DNA from: Gracilibacillus ureilyticus
GTDB taxonomy: Bacteria > Bacillota > Bacilli > Bacillales > Amphibacillaceae
NCBI RefSeq assembly: GCF_900111195.1
Contig: NZ_FOGL01000021.1
Location: forward strand, 17,814 to 81,813
Reading direction: 5' to 3'
Length of the DNA stretch: 64,000 nt
The notes below the pieces were generated by a model. That model had not been told where the DNA came from, did not search any database, and worked only from the letters and a program-made list of their open reading frames with translations. Made by a program: the position numbers and the translations under genes. Shown piece by piece: positions 55,517-64,000 of the stretch; positions within the stretch are counted from its first letter, which is position 1, and every line of letters begins with the position of its first letter.

Positions 55517-56287
55517 CTAATATTTAACAGCTTTCAGCAATATCGCTTCTCCTTCAAAAGATTCCACCGTATCGTTGTTTACTTTTATACGGAATTTATT
55601 ATGAATATCAGAACCTGCCTTGATGATATAACTGTTTAATGCCTTTTTTTCTTCTTCAGGCTGTTTCATACGGTTAAACCAGCTTTCAAACACAAAGGTT
55701 TTGCGAAAGCCAACCCACTCATTAACTTCAAATCCTCTCCATTCAATCTTTTGCAACCATTCAGACTTTTTCCGCGCTCTGTGATGGCTTGGATCCCGTC
55801 TCTCTTCCACCGAATTATAAAATTGATCCCACTCATCATTTTCCGGTGCTACATTATCGTCTAAAAGGAACTTCCCTTCATGTTTTAACACACGGTAAAC
55901 TTCGGCTATAAAGGAATCAATGTCAGGAAAATGATGAGGAGCAATACGGCATGTGACAATATCAAAAGATTCATCAGCAAATGGCATCTTTTCCGCATCA
56001 CCTTGAACATAAGTAACATTATTGTGCCCATTCGAATCGATAAACTGTTCTGCCGCTGCTAACATTTCCTTTGTTAAATCAAAAGCAGTCACTTCTTTGG
56101 CAAAAGGAGCAAGGGCATTAGCCGTGTGTCCGCCTCCCGTCGCAACGTCAAGAACTTTTTCTTCACCTGTTAACTCTGCCATCTTCACAATCAATGGGAG
56201 GTCGATTCCATTTCGGTGAAGATCACTTAACACATAATCATCTGCCGTTTTTCCGAACTGGTCCTGAATTTTTGCTTTAATATCCAC
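55517..56287 (-). CDS. SAM-dependent methyltransferase (YcgJ-like)
   Basis: A 256-residue class I methyltransferase. Motif I is VLDVATGGGHTANALA, followed by the acidic loop TAFDLTKEM, motif YVQGDAEKMPFADESFDIVT and the post-core RIAPHHF. A C-terminal region (WVGFRKTFVFESWFNRM) is shared with YcgJ-type proteins. Substrate unknown. GTG start (56287) with GAGGG upstream. Single gene. Confidence 0.85.
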   Translation of the reverse strand: MDIKAKIQDQFGKTADDYVLSDLHRNGIDLPLIVKMAELTGEEKVLDVATGGGHTANALAPFAKEVTAFDLTKEMLAAAEQFIDSNGHNNVTYVQGDAEKMPFADESFDIVTCRIAPHHFPDIDSFIAEVYRVLKHEGKFLLDDNVAPENDEWDQFYNSVEERRDPSHHRARKKSEWLQKIEWRGFEVNEWVGFRKTFVFESWFNRMKQPEEEKKALNSYIIKAGSDIHNKFRIKVNNDTVESFEGEAILLKAVKY

Positions 56288-56502
56288 TTTTTTCCCTCAT
56301 TTCCTATTCTTTTTTCTAACTTCACTCTCTAATCATAATCTAGTTAATAACACAATGGAAAGCCTTTCACTTTAACTTTATTTCAGTGCAGATCACCGCC
56401 ATCTATTCCAACACAAACAAAAATTTAACCCGAAAAGATGTTTTTGTTTGTGTTTATTTACATCTGTTTATATGGTAAAATATATGAAAAGGAGCGATAA
56501 TC

Positions 56503-57333
56503 ATGAGGAAAAAGTTAGTAGATACAGCACCGTTTATTCAGGAAATGATTGAAACTGCCACTAATTTATATCGATTAGGATGGGATGAGCGCAATGGCGG
56601 GAATATAAGTTATCTATTACAAGAGGATGAAGTCCAACAGTATCTGGATATTGACGTAAAGCGAAAAGTGAAAATAGCGTTTGATGCATCTGAGCTTGCA
56701 GGGCGATTTTTTCTCGTAACAGGATCCGGGAAGTATTTTAAAAACATAAAAGACCACCCTGAAATAAATCTTGGAATTATCCGAATTACAGAAGAGGGAA
56801 ATCAATATGAAATTCTTTGGGGATTCGAAAATGATGGTGTAGCAACCAGTGAACTGCCTACACATCTTATGAATCATATTCAAAGGTTAAAAGCAGATGA
56901 AAAGCATCGTGTTATCATGCATTGTCATGCCACTAACTTAATAGCTATGACATTTACACATAGTTTAAATGAAAAGGATATAACCAAAACACTCTGGGAG
57001 ATGTGCACAGAATGTATTGTTGTCTTTCCTGATGGAGTTGGTGTCATTCCATGGATTGTTCCAGGAACAAATGAGATAGGTGAAGAAACTGCCGAAAAAA
57101 TGAAGCAGGTCAGACTTGTACTATGGCCGCACCACGGCATTTTCGGTGCGGGGACAACAATGGATGAGACATTTGGCTTAATTGAGACAGCTGAAAAAGC
57201 AGCACAAGTTTATACAACGGTCTGTGCTCAAGGTGGAAAAAGACAAACTATTACAGATGAACAGCTGAGGGAACTTGCAAAGGCATTTAATGTCGTCCCA
57301 AGGGAGGGAGTATTATTTAGAGAATCGAATTAA
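56503..57333 (+). CDS. rhaD: Rhamnulose-1-phosphate aldolase
   Basis: A 276-residue class II aldolase that splits L-rhamnulose-1-phosphate into dihydroxyacetone phosphate and lactaldehyde. RNGGNISYLL near the start, Zn ligands in VIMHCHATNLIAM and LWPHHGIFGAG, and Glu in MCTECIVVFPDGV fit RhaD. AAAGGAG precedes the ATG. The remaining rhamnose genes (isomerase, kinase, mutarotase) are not adjacent, so it is an orphan here. A terminator follows. Confidence 0.9.
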   Translation: MRKKLVDTAPFIQEMIETATNLYRLGWDERNGGNISYLLQEDEVQQYLDIDVKRKVKIAFDASELAGRFFLVTGSGKYFKNIKDHPEINLGIIRITEEGNQYEILWGFENDGVATSELPTHLMNHIQRLKADEKHRVIMHCHATNLIAMTFTHSLNEKDITKTLWEMCTECIVVFPDGVGVIPWIVPGTNEIGEETAEKMKQVRLVLWPHHGIFGAGTTMDETFGLIETAEKAAQVYTTVCAQGGKRQTITDEQLRELAKAFNVVPREGVLFRESN

Positions 57334-57338
57334 CTGCT

Positions 57339-57369
57339 AAAGAGGGTCAAAAAGGATCCCTCTTTTTTT
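57339..57369 (+). terminator. Terminator after rhaD
   Basis: AAAGAGGG pairs with CCCTCTTT, then TTTT. Confidence 0.88.
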
Positions 57370-57472
57370 ATGTGGATATAGAAAATAAATCCAAAAAACA
57401 ATGTTTAACTTTTCAAAAACAAGGGAAGGCGGAAAATGAGAGTATGTATTTTAATGGGAAAGGAGCAATAAA

Positions 57473-58081
57473 ATGAAGAACCTTATAGCAATAGTAGGGA
57501 CAAATTCAGACAACTCTACTAATCGTATGTTGCTGCATTTTATTCAGAAACATTTCGCAGATAGGGCTAACATTGAGGTCTGTGAGATAAAAGATTTGCC
57601 TGGTTTTAATAAACCGAAAGACAGAACAGCACCTGTCCAAGTACAGAAACTTTCAGACAAAATTACACAAGCTGATGGAGTAATCATTAGTACACCAGAA
57701 TATAACCATTCCGTACCTGCTGTATTAAAAAGCACTCTGGAATGGTTCTCCTATACAACTCAGCCACTGATTGATAAACCAGTTATGATTACTGGAGCTT
57801 CTTATGGAAGATTAGGTTCCTCCAGATCACAAGCACACCTGAGACAAATTCTTGATGCACCAGAGCTAAAAGCTCGCATTATGCCGAGTTCGGAATTTTT
57901 ATTAGGGCTTTCCTTACAAGCCTTTGATGAAAACGGTGACCTGAAAGATCAGAGAAAAATTGATGAGCTTGATGCGATTTTTGAAGACTATCTCCAATTT
58001 GTTGATATTACAAATCAATTAGTTAACTCAAATAAGGCACATAAGCAAAGAGCACAAAAATTCTCATGGGAGGACAATTAA
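57473..58081 (+). CDS. NAD(P)H-dependent FMN reductase-like protein
   Basis: A 202-residue flavodoxin-fold FMN reductase (quinone/azoreductase-like). The phosphate loop is [16 protein letters not shown], the active loop [20 protein letters not shown] and the later [27 protein letters not shown] precedes the ATG. It is paralogous to the N-terminal domain of the next gene, which begins 17 bp later, so the two probably form one redox module with the downstream apbE. Confidence 0.9.
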   Translation: MKNLIAIVGTNSDNSTNRMLLHFIQKHFADRANIEVCEIKDLPGFNKPKDRTAPVQVQKLSDKITQADGVIISTPEYNHSVPAVLKSTLEWFSYTTQPLIDKPVMITGASYGRLGSSRSQAHLRQILDAPELKARIMPSSEFLLGLSLQAFDENGDLKDQRKIDELDAIFEDYLQFVDITNQLVNSNKAHKQRAQKFSWEDN

Positions 58082-58098
58082 TCCAAGGAGGTACAAAG

Positions 58099-59289
58099 AT
58101 GAAAATAGTAGGAATTGTTGGGTCAAATGCTGATTTTTCATATAATCGTCTGTTGTTAAATTTTATTGCTAAGAAGTTTAAAAAGTTAATTGATGTAGAA
58201 GTATTGGATATTAAGGATGTACCAATGTTTAACCAGTCAAATGACCAGACGGATAGTGATTTAATTCAACATTTAAATAAAAAAATACTGGCAGCAGATG
58301 GTGTGATTATTGCTACACCTGAATATAATCATTCCATTCCATCCGCGTTACAAAGTGTCTTAGAATGGCTTTCCTTCCGAATTCACCCACTCGATGGGAA
58401 ACCAGTAATGATCGTGGGTGCTTCCTATGATGTCCAGGGGTCATCACGCTCCCAATTACATTTACGCCAAGTATTAGATGCACCTGGGGTGAACGCGGTA
58501 GTCATGCCAGGGAATGAGTTCCTGTTAGGGGAAGTCCATAAAGCATTCGATGAAGAAAGAAATCTGAAGGATTCCGAAACAACGCAATTTTTAGAAAGCT
58601 GTATTAAGAAATTTATTCGTTTTATCAATGTCGTTAATGTCATGGATTCACCAGATGGGATGAAGGATCTCTCCAGCACGGAAGATCTGTATGCTACTGG
58701 CTCCATTGATACAACAATAGAAGGTATTAACATGTCAGACGATGACTGGGTAGAACAGGCAGCAACAAAGACAAATGCTGTGGAAGGTAATACTTATGTT
58801 AAATTAGATCGCGGTATTTTAACTGTTGACCAGATTAATCAATTCCTGAAATCCATGCCAGCAGAATTAACCTATGCGGATAGTAATAACCAGTTCCTTT
58901 ATTATAACTATAAATATGAAGCGGAAGATATGTTAGCAGCCCGCAGACCGGAACAAGTAGGTAACCCATTAGCAGAATGCCACCCTGAGAAGGCATTCAG
59001 CGGTGTTGCATGGGTTATTCAGCAATTACGCTCAGGAAAACAGGATATTGTAAGAACCCATGTGCCTACACACGGACCAGATAAGTTCGTTGTTCACAGC
59101 TACCAGGCAGTTCGGGATGAAGACGGGAATTATTTAGGTATAAACGAATACGTGCGAGATATAAAACCAACTATTGATTGGTACCTTGAACAAACCGGAC
59201 AGCAATTAACAGGCGGCGGTGTCGATGCTGTGTCAGGTGCCACTTCAAAAGTAGATACTGTATCAGGAGCAACGGTGAAAGATAAATAA
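58099..59289 (+). CDS. FMN reductase-PAS fusion with two C-terminal ApbE flavinylation motifs
   Basis: A 396-residue fusion. Residues 1-190 are an FMN reductase domain ([35 protein letters not shown]). A Thr/Ser linker follows. Residues about 232-365 match a PAS_10/DUF438-type domain ([67 protein letters not shown]). The tail has DAVSGAT (376-382) and DTVSGAT (386-392), both fitting the Dxx(S/T)GAT flavinylation motif, so FMN is predicted on Thr382 and Thr392. AAGGAGGT precedes the ATG at 58099. apbE follows. No signal peptide, so it is cytosolic. Confidence 0.87.
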   Translation: MKIVGIVGSNADFSYNRLLLNFIAKKFKKLIDVEVLDIKDVPMFNQSNDQTDSDLIQHLNKKILAADGVIIATPEYNHSIPSALQSVLEWLSFRIHPLDGKPVMIVGASYDVQGSSRSQLHLRQVLDAPGVNAVVMPGNEFLLGEVHKAFDEERNLKDSETTQFLESCIKKFIRFINVVNVMDSPDGMKDLSSTEDLYATGSIDTTIEGINMSDDDWVEQAATKTNAVEGNTYVKLDRGILTVDQINQFLKSMPAELTYADSNNQFLYYNYKYEAEDMLAARRPEQVGNPLAECHPEKAFSGVAWVIQQLRSGKQDIVRTHVPTHGPDKFVVHSYQAVRDEDGNYLGINEYVRDIKPTIDWYLEQTGQQLTGGGVDAVSGATSKVDTVSGATVKDK

Positions 59290-59314
59290 AAAGAGGTCTC
59301 CATGGCCTCTTTTC
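59288..59314 (+). terminator. Stem-loop between the flavoprotein gene and apbE
   Basis: AAAAGAGG pairs perfectly with CCTCTTTT, followed by CTT. Possibly a partial terminator that lowers apbE expression. Confidence 0.6.
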
Positions 59315-59356
59315 TTGAATTTTGCCAAAATGCTTCTTTAGAGAAAGGGTGGAAAT

Positions 59357-60298
59357 ATGGGAGTTCAAAGTCGCGAAATACATATGATGGGAACAATTAT
59401 CTATTTATCTGTAGAGCATGATTATGCAGAATTTGTTCTGGATGAATTAATAGAGCGATTGACAGAATATGAGAAACGCTTCAGTGCCCATGATCCTTAT
59501 TCAGAATTAATGGAAGTGAACAACAATGCAGGCATTCGACCGGTAAAAGTGAACCCTAGCTTATACCAATTAATTAAATTAGGGAAAAAACATAGCACTG
59601 AGTCTGATAGTTTTCTTAATATTACTATTGGTCCGCTTGTGCAGGCATGGCATATCGGATTTGAGGATGCGACTGTCCCTGAACCTCAAAGTATCCGAGC
59701 TTTACTTAAGAAAACAAATGCAGTGGACATCATTCTGGATGACAAAGACCAGAGCGTTTTTTTAAGTTATACCGGAATGTTTATCGATTTAGGAGCAATT
59801 GCAAAAGGGTTTATTGCTGATCTGATCATCGATGACCTGGAATCAATGAATGTTTCTTCTGCATTAATTAACCTAGGTGGAAATGTGATGACATACGGAA
59901 CATCTCCAAAACAAGAAGATGGTTATTGGCGTATCGGAATTCAGCACCCTTTCCAGTCACGCGGAAATTATATCGCCATATTAAGAGCACTAAATCAATC
60001 TGTCGTAACTTCTGGGATCTACGAGAGGAAGTTCACATTGAATAACCAAACCTATCATCATATTCTGGATCCTAATACTGGATATCCGATTGAATCTGAA
60101 ATTGCCGGGTTAACTATTGTCTCGGAAAATTCCGTTGATGGGGAAATCTGGACCAGTCGATTATTCGGACTTCCTCCAGATGAAATTATGAATAAGTTAA
60201 ATCAATTAGATAAAATAGATGGAATTATCATTACGAGGGATGGGAAGCTTTCATACTCAGAATCTCTTCATCCACATGTGATGGAGTATATTTCCTAA
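59357..60298 (+). CDS. apbE: FAD:protein FMN transferase (cytosolic ApbE)
   Basis: A 313-residue ApbE flavinyl transferase that moves FMN from FAD to Thr/Ser in a Dxx(S/T)GAT motif. Motifs: HMMGTIIYL near the N-terminus, FLNITIGPLVQAWHIGF, DLGAIAKGFIADLII, LINLGGNVMTYG and YHHILDPNTGYPI with metal and FAD residues. No lipoprotein signal is present, unlike exported ApbE, which fits a cytosolic target. The doubly tagged protein encoded just upstream is the obvious substrate. Confidence 0.92.
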   Translation: MGVQSREIHMMGTIIYLSVEHDYAEFVLDELIERLTEYEKRFSAHDPYSELMEVNNNAGIRPVKVNPSLYQLIKLGKKHSTESDSFLNITIGPLVQAWHIGFEDATVPEPQSIRALLKKTNAVDIILDDKDQSVFLSYTGMFIDLGAIAKGFIADLIIDDLESMNVSSALINLGGNVMTYGTSPKQEDGYWRIGIQHPFQSRGNYIAILRALNQSVVTSGIYERKFTLNNQTYHHILDPNTGYPIESEIAGLTIVSENSVDGEIWTSRLFGLPPDEIMNKLNQLDKIDGIIITRDGKLSYSESLHPHVMEYIS

Positions 60299-60396
60299 TA
60301 CCTAAATTAGGCAGAGTGAGTTTTTAGCTTCTCAAAAAATAGTACTTGAAAAAATGGATAGTAGATAGTAGAATATTCAAAGTATAAATTAATATT

Positions 60397-60502
60397 ACCT
60401 GTATAACCTCAGAATATGGCTGAGGGTCTCTACCAGGAACCTTAAAATCCTGATTACAGAAAAATGAACCGTTCATTTTCTGTGATCAGGATTTTTTATT
60501 TT
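60397..60502 (+). promoter_or_regulatory. Adenine-type purine riboswitch
   Basis: The aptamer (60397-60460) has P1 CTGTA/TACAG, conserved AATATGG in L2, GTCTCTACC in J2/3 and CTTAAA in L3. The specificity base (position 74 in the xpt numbering) is T at 60454 (GATTA rather than GACTA), predicting adenine. Its 3' side is also the first arm of a terminator (AATCCTGAT / ATCAGGATTTTTT, 60445-60497), so ligand binding should turn expression on, as in B. subtilis pbuE. Confidence 0.92.
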
Positions 60503-60531
60503 TAACTTTTAGAAAGGGTGTAATATAACAA

Positions 60532-61722
60532 TTGAATATAAAAGTTTTTATTTTAGCATTATCAACTATTGCAGTAGGATTGGTAGAATTAATCATTGGC
60601 GGGATACTTCCAAGTATTGCGACCGATTTAAACATATCTATTAGCTCTGCCGGACAACTAATTACGATTTTCGCACTTATTTATGCCGTTGCCGGTCCTG
60701 TGTTACTTGTTATGACCAGTAAGATGGAACGGAAAAAAATATACCTGGTATCCTTGTTTGTTTTCTTTATCGGGAATATCATGACATATTTCAGTCCGAA
60801 TTTTACGTTTATGATGATTGCAAGAGTTTTAACAGCAATGAGTACAGCACTCATCGTTGTATTGTCATTGACTATTGCCGCAAAAATTGTTTCACCAGCA
60901 CATCGGGCAAAAGCTCTTGGTCTTATTTATATGGGGATTAGTTCATCGCTTGTCATGTGTGTGCCACTGGGAATTCTGATCACAGAAAACTTTGGCTGGC
61001 GTGTTATTTTTCTTGGGATTGCTGTTTTATCCATAGGTTCCTTTATTTTAATATCCATCTTTCTTGAAAAAATTCCCGGTGAAAACACGACACCACTTTC
61101 CCAGCAATTAAAGGCTGTGAGCAGCTTTAAAATAGGCAGTGCACATCTTGCCACACTATTCATGCTCGCAGGCCATTATACACTTTATGGATATTTCACT
61201 CCATTTCTGGAATCAGAACTTCAGCTTAGTTCCAACTGGATCAGTCTTTGTTATCTATTGTTCGGGATTGCTGCTGTAAGTGGTGGCGCATTTGGCGGAA
61301 CGCTCTCCGATTCGATTGGGACACATAAAAGCATCATTGCCGTTATCGTTTCGTTTGCCGTTGTGCTGTTCGTTTTGCCAATGACTACTTTTTCACTTAT
61401 TATCTTCATTCCGGTTATGATGATTTGGGCGGCGTTGAGCTGGAGTCTTGCTCCGCCACAACAGAGCTATCTGATTGAAACAGATCCTGAGACGTCTGAT
61501 ATTCAACAAAGCTTTAATAATTCTGCGTTGCAGATTGGTATTTCCCTCGGATCAGCATTTGGCGGAATTGTATTAAATCAAACCGGGACTGTTTCCCATG
61601 CAGCTTGGTTTGGCGGTGCTCTTGTTATTATTTCATTACTCTTTGCAGTCTTTTCTTTAACGAGAAAAACGAGTGTAAATAGTGGTATTGGATCATCGGC
61701 TTTACGACAATCAAATATGTAA
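60532..61722 (+). CDS. pbuE: Purine efflux pump PbuE (MFS)
   Basis: A 396-residue 12-helix MFS exporter, close to B. subtilis PbuE throughout ([55 protein letters not shown]). It exports hypoxanthine and adenine-type bases or analogues. Starts at TTG (60532) with AAAGGGTG upstream. An adenine riboswitch precedes it, a strong functional confirmation. Confidence 0.94.
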   Translation: MNIKVFILALSTIAVGLVELIIGGILPSIATDLNISISSAGQLITIFALIYAVAGPVLLVMTSKMERKKIYLVSLFVFFIGNIMTYFSPNFTFMMIARVLTAMSTALIVVLSLTIAAKIVSPAHRAKALGLIYMGISSSLVMCVPLGILITENFGWRVIFLGIAVLSIGSFILISIFLEKIPGENTTPLSQQLKAVSSFKIGSAHLATLFMLAGHYTLYGYFTPFLESELQLSSNWISLCYLLFGIAAVSGGAFGGTLSDSIGTHKSIIAVIVSFAVVLFVLPMTTFSLIIFIPVMMIWAALSWSLAPPQQSYLIETDPETSDIQQSFNNSALQIGISLGSAFGGIVLNQTGTVSHAAWFGGALVIISLLFAVFSLTRKTSVNSGIGSSALRQSNM

Positions 61723-61730
61723 GATAAATG

Positions 61731-61770
61731 AAAGCAGCTTGGAGTTAGTCTCTGAGCTGCTTTTGTTTTT
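61731..61770 (+). terminator. Terminator after pbuE
   Basis: AAAGCAGCT pairs with AGCTGCTTT, followed by TGTTTTT. Confidence 0.88.
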
Positions 61771-61943
61771 GCTGATTATATATTTAGAGTTCCTCTCTAA
61801 CGATACCTACTTTTCAAATTTGATTTAAGTTTACGTATGAGAAATTAAAGGAATTACCGTTATGCCTTTTTAAAAAAATTGAGTTTTTGATTTTTACTAG
61901 CGGGTTTAAACATACGTTTCACTTTACCTTTAGGAGGCAAACA

Positions 61944-62813
61944 ATGAGACTTGCAGGTGTGGGATTAGTTATACTAGCTGCTATATTTTGGGGGATTAGC
62001 GGGGGAATTGCAGATATATTAATGAACAAGGGCTGGGATCCAATTGTCATTTCTCTTTACCGGGGGGCGGTTGGCTTTACATGTTTTTTTGTATGGTTTC
62101 TTTTTCGTTTTAAGGACAATTGGATCTTCTCACCCCGTGTATACATATGGTCCTTATTAGCAGGTGTAGGTGTTGCTGGAAACTTCACTTTTTATTTTCT
62201 GAGCATACAGTCCTCAAGCATTGCTGTTGCCGCTACTTTAATGTACACCGCGCCTGCGTTCGTACTTTTGATCTCCTTTTTATTGCGAATAGAACGTTCG
62301 ACCTGGCTTAAATGGGCATGCATTTTCGGTGTGCTCATGGGGATTATTCTGCTTACTGGTGCCTACAACACAGACTCTATTTCAGGAAGTTTCCCAGGAG
62401 TGGTTGCGGGTCTTGCTGCCGGTCTTTCCTATGCATTGTTTATATTCGGATTTAAAAACGCCTCTTCCATAGGAAAGCCGCAGACTACGTTAACCATCGC
62501 CTTTTTTGCACTTTGTCTTATCCTATTTCTTTTTGTGGATAAGGATGAAGCTGCTGCTGCATTGATGTCTGCCGACTTAGGCTGGTTTCTGCTATTAGGA
62601 GTCTTGGGTGCTGGTATTTCCTTTATTTTCTATGTGATTGGTATTCAAAGGACTGCCCCGACAACTGCTTCGATGGTTGCCATGGTAGAGCCGGTGACAG
62701 CCTCATTATTTGGTGTTCTGGTTATGGGAGATCATTTGACTATCCTTCAACTTCTTGGAATGGCGCTCATCCTGTTTACAATCACCTTACTTAGTGTCAA
62801 ACAGTCGAATTGA
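61944..62813 (+). CDS. EamA/DMT-family permease
   Basis: A 289-residue protein with ten membrane helices and two EamA repeats (AAIFWGISGGIADILMNKGW near the start, PVTASLFGVLVMGDHLTILQ near the end). It probably exports a metabolite such as an amino acid; the substrate is unknown. TAGGAGG lies before the ATG at 61944; the track start at 61887 has none. The terminator stem overlaps the last codons. Confidence 0.9.
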   Translation: MRLAGVGLVILAAIFWGISGGIADILMNKGWDPIVISLYRGAVGFTCFFVWFLFRFKDNWIFSPRVYIWSLLAGVGVAGNFTFYFLSIQSSSIAVAATLMYTAPAFVLLISFLLRIERSTWLKWACIFGVLMGIILLTGAYNTDSISGSFPGVVAGLAAGLSYALFIFGFKNASSIGKPQTTLTIAFFALCLILFLFVDKDEAAAALMSADLGWFLLLGVLGAGISFIFYVIGIQRTAPTTASMVAMVEPVTASLFGVLVMGDHLTILQLLGMALILFTITLLSVKQSN

Positions 62814-62823
62814 CACTAAGTTT
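62790..62823 (+). terminator. Terminator overlapping the end of the EamA gene
   Basis: CTTAGTGTCA, inside the coding sequence, pairs perfectly with TGACACTAAG, followed by TTT. Confidence 0.65.
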
Positions 62824-62944
62824 CCAATCACAATTTATTATTAGTGCTAAACATCTGTATCCCAATTTTGTTATTCTGTGCACTCCTCTTGGTAGACGCT
62901 TGTTCCACCAAATCATCCTCAGTTTCAGTATCATGTTTCAACCA

Positions 62945-63163
62945 TTATTTCAAATAAATCTGCACAGAAACATTATTATCGGCATAGGACCAAACAGTGT
63001 TTTCAATTTTTAAGTTACTACTGAATTTTTCAACCCACACCTGTTTTGAATTTAATAATGCCATTAATTGTGCTGAATTAAGGGTTACTTCTTCCACCTG
63101 TTCATTTTTTTGATCTACAAATACTACTTTCACCGAATCTGCCTGGTTAGTTGCAATACTCAT
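62945..63163 (-). CDS. Small hypothetical protein
   Basis: A 72-residue soluble protein with an excellent ribosome site (AAAAGGAGGAAAACTA). A beta-alpha-beta pattern is suggested (SVKVVFVDQKNEQVEEVTL, SAQLMALLNSKQVWVEKF, NNVSVQIYLK). No family recognised. It is convergent with the EamA gene and divergent from the PadR regulator gene. Confidence 0.65.
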   Translation of the reverse strand: MSIATNQADSVKVVFVDQKNEQVEEVTLNSAQLMALLNSKQVWVEKFSSNLKIENTVWSYADNNVSVQIYLK

Positions 63164-63321
63164 TAGTTTTCCTCCTTTTCATTTCTCAGGATGAAATACG
63201 AACAGCTTCTTAAAAATGTTTCAACCTTTTACTAACCTCTATTTTTTAACTTCACATTTTTCACATTTAATTTACAAAAATATTTTCATATGCCCTTCCT
63301 TTTTTTATATATTTTGGGTAT

Positions 63322-63342
63322 TATATATCTAAAAGATATATA
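63322..63342. promoter_or_regulatory. Inverted repeat upstream of the PadR gene (candidate operator)
   Basis: TATATATCT and AGATATATA are 9-bp perfect arms separated by AAA, 26 bp before the start codon. Probably an autoregulatory PadR site or part of the promoter. Confidence 0.55.
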
Positions 63343-63367
63343 TCAATAAGATAGGGTGACTAAAATT

Positions 63368-63907
63368 ATGAAAGCATACAACAATACGACTTATTCGATT
63401 CTCGGAATTCTTACAACAGGATGCAAATCAGGATATGACATAAAGCAGCTTATGGATCAGAGTCTTACCCACTTCTGGAAGATCAGCTATGGCCAGATTT
63501 ATCCTACGCTGAAACAACTCACCGAAAATGAACTGGTCACAGTTACGAACACCTCACAGGACGGGAAGCCGGACAGAAAGGAATATAATCTTACACAAAA
63601 AGGAATGGATGCATTGAAAAATTGGCTTACACAGCCTGTTGAGCAGCTTCCCGTGGAACGAAATGAAGTGCTACTCAAGTTGTTTTTCGGGAGACATCAG
63701 CTTGCTGAGCAAACTCTCATGCAGTTAGAGGACTATAAAAGCAAACTGGAACAACGCCTGCAGACATACCATATGATCGCTCAATCCATTCAGACTCATC
63801 ATGAAAATGACCCTGATTCGAAGTACTGGTTATTCACACTGGATTACGGAAAACGAATTACTTCAAGCGCGATTGAATGGTGCCAGGCGACGATAGAATC
63901 TATCTAA
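63368..63907 (+). CDS. PadR-family transcriptional regulator
   Basis: A 179-residue PadR regulator. The N-terminal winged helix is YSILGILTTGCKSGYDIKQL ... YGQIYPTLKQLTENELVT, with wing KPDRKEYNLTQKG. The C-terminal Vir_C2-type helical dimerisation domain contains LFFGRHQLAEQTLMQLEDYK. AGGGTG lies 9 nt before ATG 63368; GTG 63356 overlaps that site. The target gene is probably beyond the right edge or the gene itself. Confidence 0.88.
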   Translation: MKAYNNTTYSILGILTTGCKSGYDIKQLMDQSLTHFWKISYGQIYPTLKQLTENELVTVTNTSQDGKPDRKEYNLTQKGMDALKNWLTQPVEQLPVERNEVLLKLFFGRHQLAEQTLMQLEDYKSKLEQRLQTYHMIAQSIQTHHENDPDSKYWLFTLDYGKRITSSAIEWCQATIESI

Positions 63908-64000
63908 AGACTTGTGGTGATAAGTCAAGCAAAAAAATGATTAAAAAAAGATAATAATATTCATGTAAGGTTAAAAAAAAGTCGCGCTGAACTAAACCCG

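Noticed and set aside
63908..64000. Right-edge sequence after the PadR gene
   Set aside because: A-rich with no clear terminator stem, ribosome site or coding start.

Overview
The window is low-G+C, densely packed DNA with strong AGGAGG-type ribosome sites, many TTG starts, hairpin terminators with T-runs, cre-like sites, LicT-type antiterminator targets, Fur boxes, and homologues of Bacillus genes (pbuE, licT, ykhA, yuzA). It is almost certainly the chromosome of a member of the Bacillaceae. A halotolerant, plant-polysaccharide-using lineage such as Oceanobacillus or Virgibacillus would fit, but I cannot fix the genus. No rRNA, tRNA, CRISPR array, transposase or intact prophage was seen.

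0-5 kb: the end of a GH43-type glycosidase, a LacY-family sugar symporter, a YkhA thioesterase, a 51-bp tandem-repeat array, a thioredoxin-like protein and a divergent glutamate dehydrogenase. 4.7-12.8 kb: an unusual cluster. One minus-strand operon combines two PaaK-like adenylating enzymes, a DAHP synthase lacking the chorismate-mutase domain and a DUF98-like chorismate lyase, which suggests a dedicated route from central metabolism to an activated 4-hydroxybenzoate. It is surrounded by unassigned small helical proteins, two paralogous TPR-like proteins and a CPBP protease. 12.8-20 kb: an ECF sigma/anti-sigma pair, a second 51-bp array, a DesKR-like two-component system behind a DUF418 protein, a DUF4145 protein and a HAD phosphatase.

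20.3-30.6 kb: a complete monoderm Tad/Flp pilus locus. It has a PocR-GAF-LuxR regulator with a small winged-helix-like partner, a DUF192 protein with an apparent AUU start, two Flp pilins, a prepilin peptidase, TadE- and TadG-like proteins, a CpaB with an SH3 domain, and the CpaE, TadA, TadB and TadC proteins. 30.8-36.6 kb: a secreted endo-arabinanase, an isolated phage-type replication protein, a glycerol-1-phosphate dehydrogenase, a third 51-bp array, and two Fur-controlled genes (a zinc-ribbon protein and a flavodoxin).

36.6-45.3 kb: two aryl-beta-glucoside PTS units (EIIBCA plus GH1 6-phospho-beta-glucosidase) and a LicT antiterminator, with three RAT/terminator switches. 45.4-48.5 kb: a DUF378 protein and a molybdopterin oxidoreductase with Asp in place of the fourth cluster cysteine. 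48.7-55.3 kb: a fructo-oligosaccharide ABC importer, GH32 hydrolase and fructokinase under a LacI repressor whose operators sit in a perfect consensus promoter.

55.5-64 kb: a methyltransferase, an orphan rhaD, and a redox module in which an FMN-reductase/PAS protein ends in two tandem ApbE flavinylation motifs and is followed by a cytosolic ApbE. After these come an adenine riboswitch with pbuE, an EamA permease, a small orphan protein and a PadR regulator. The observations I rate highest are the 4-hydroxybenzoate-type cluster, the doubly tagged flavoprotein with ApbE, and the dispersed 51-bp repeat arrays.
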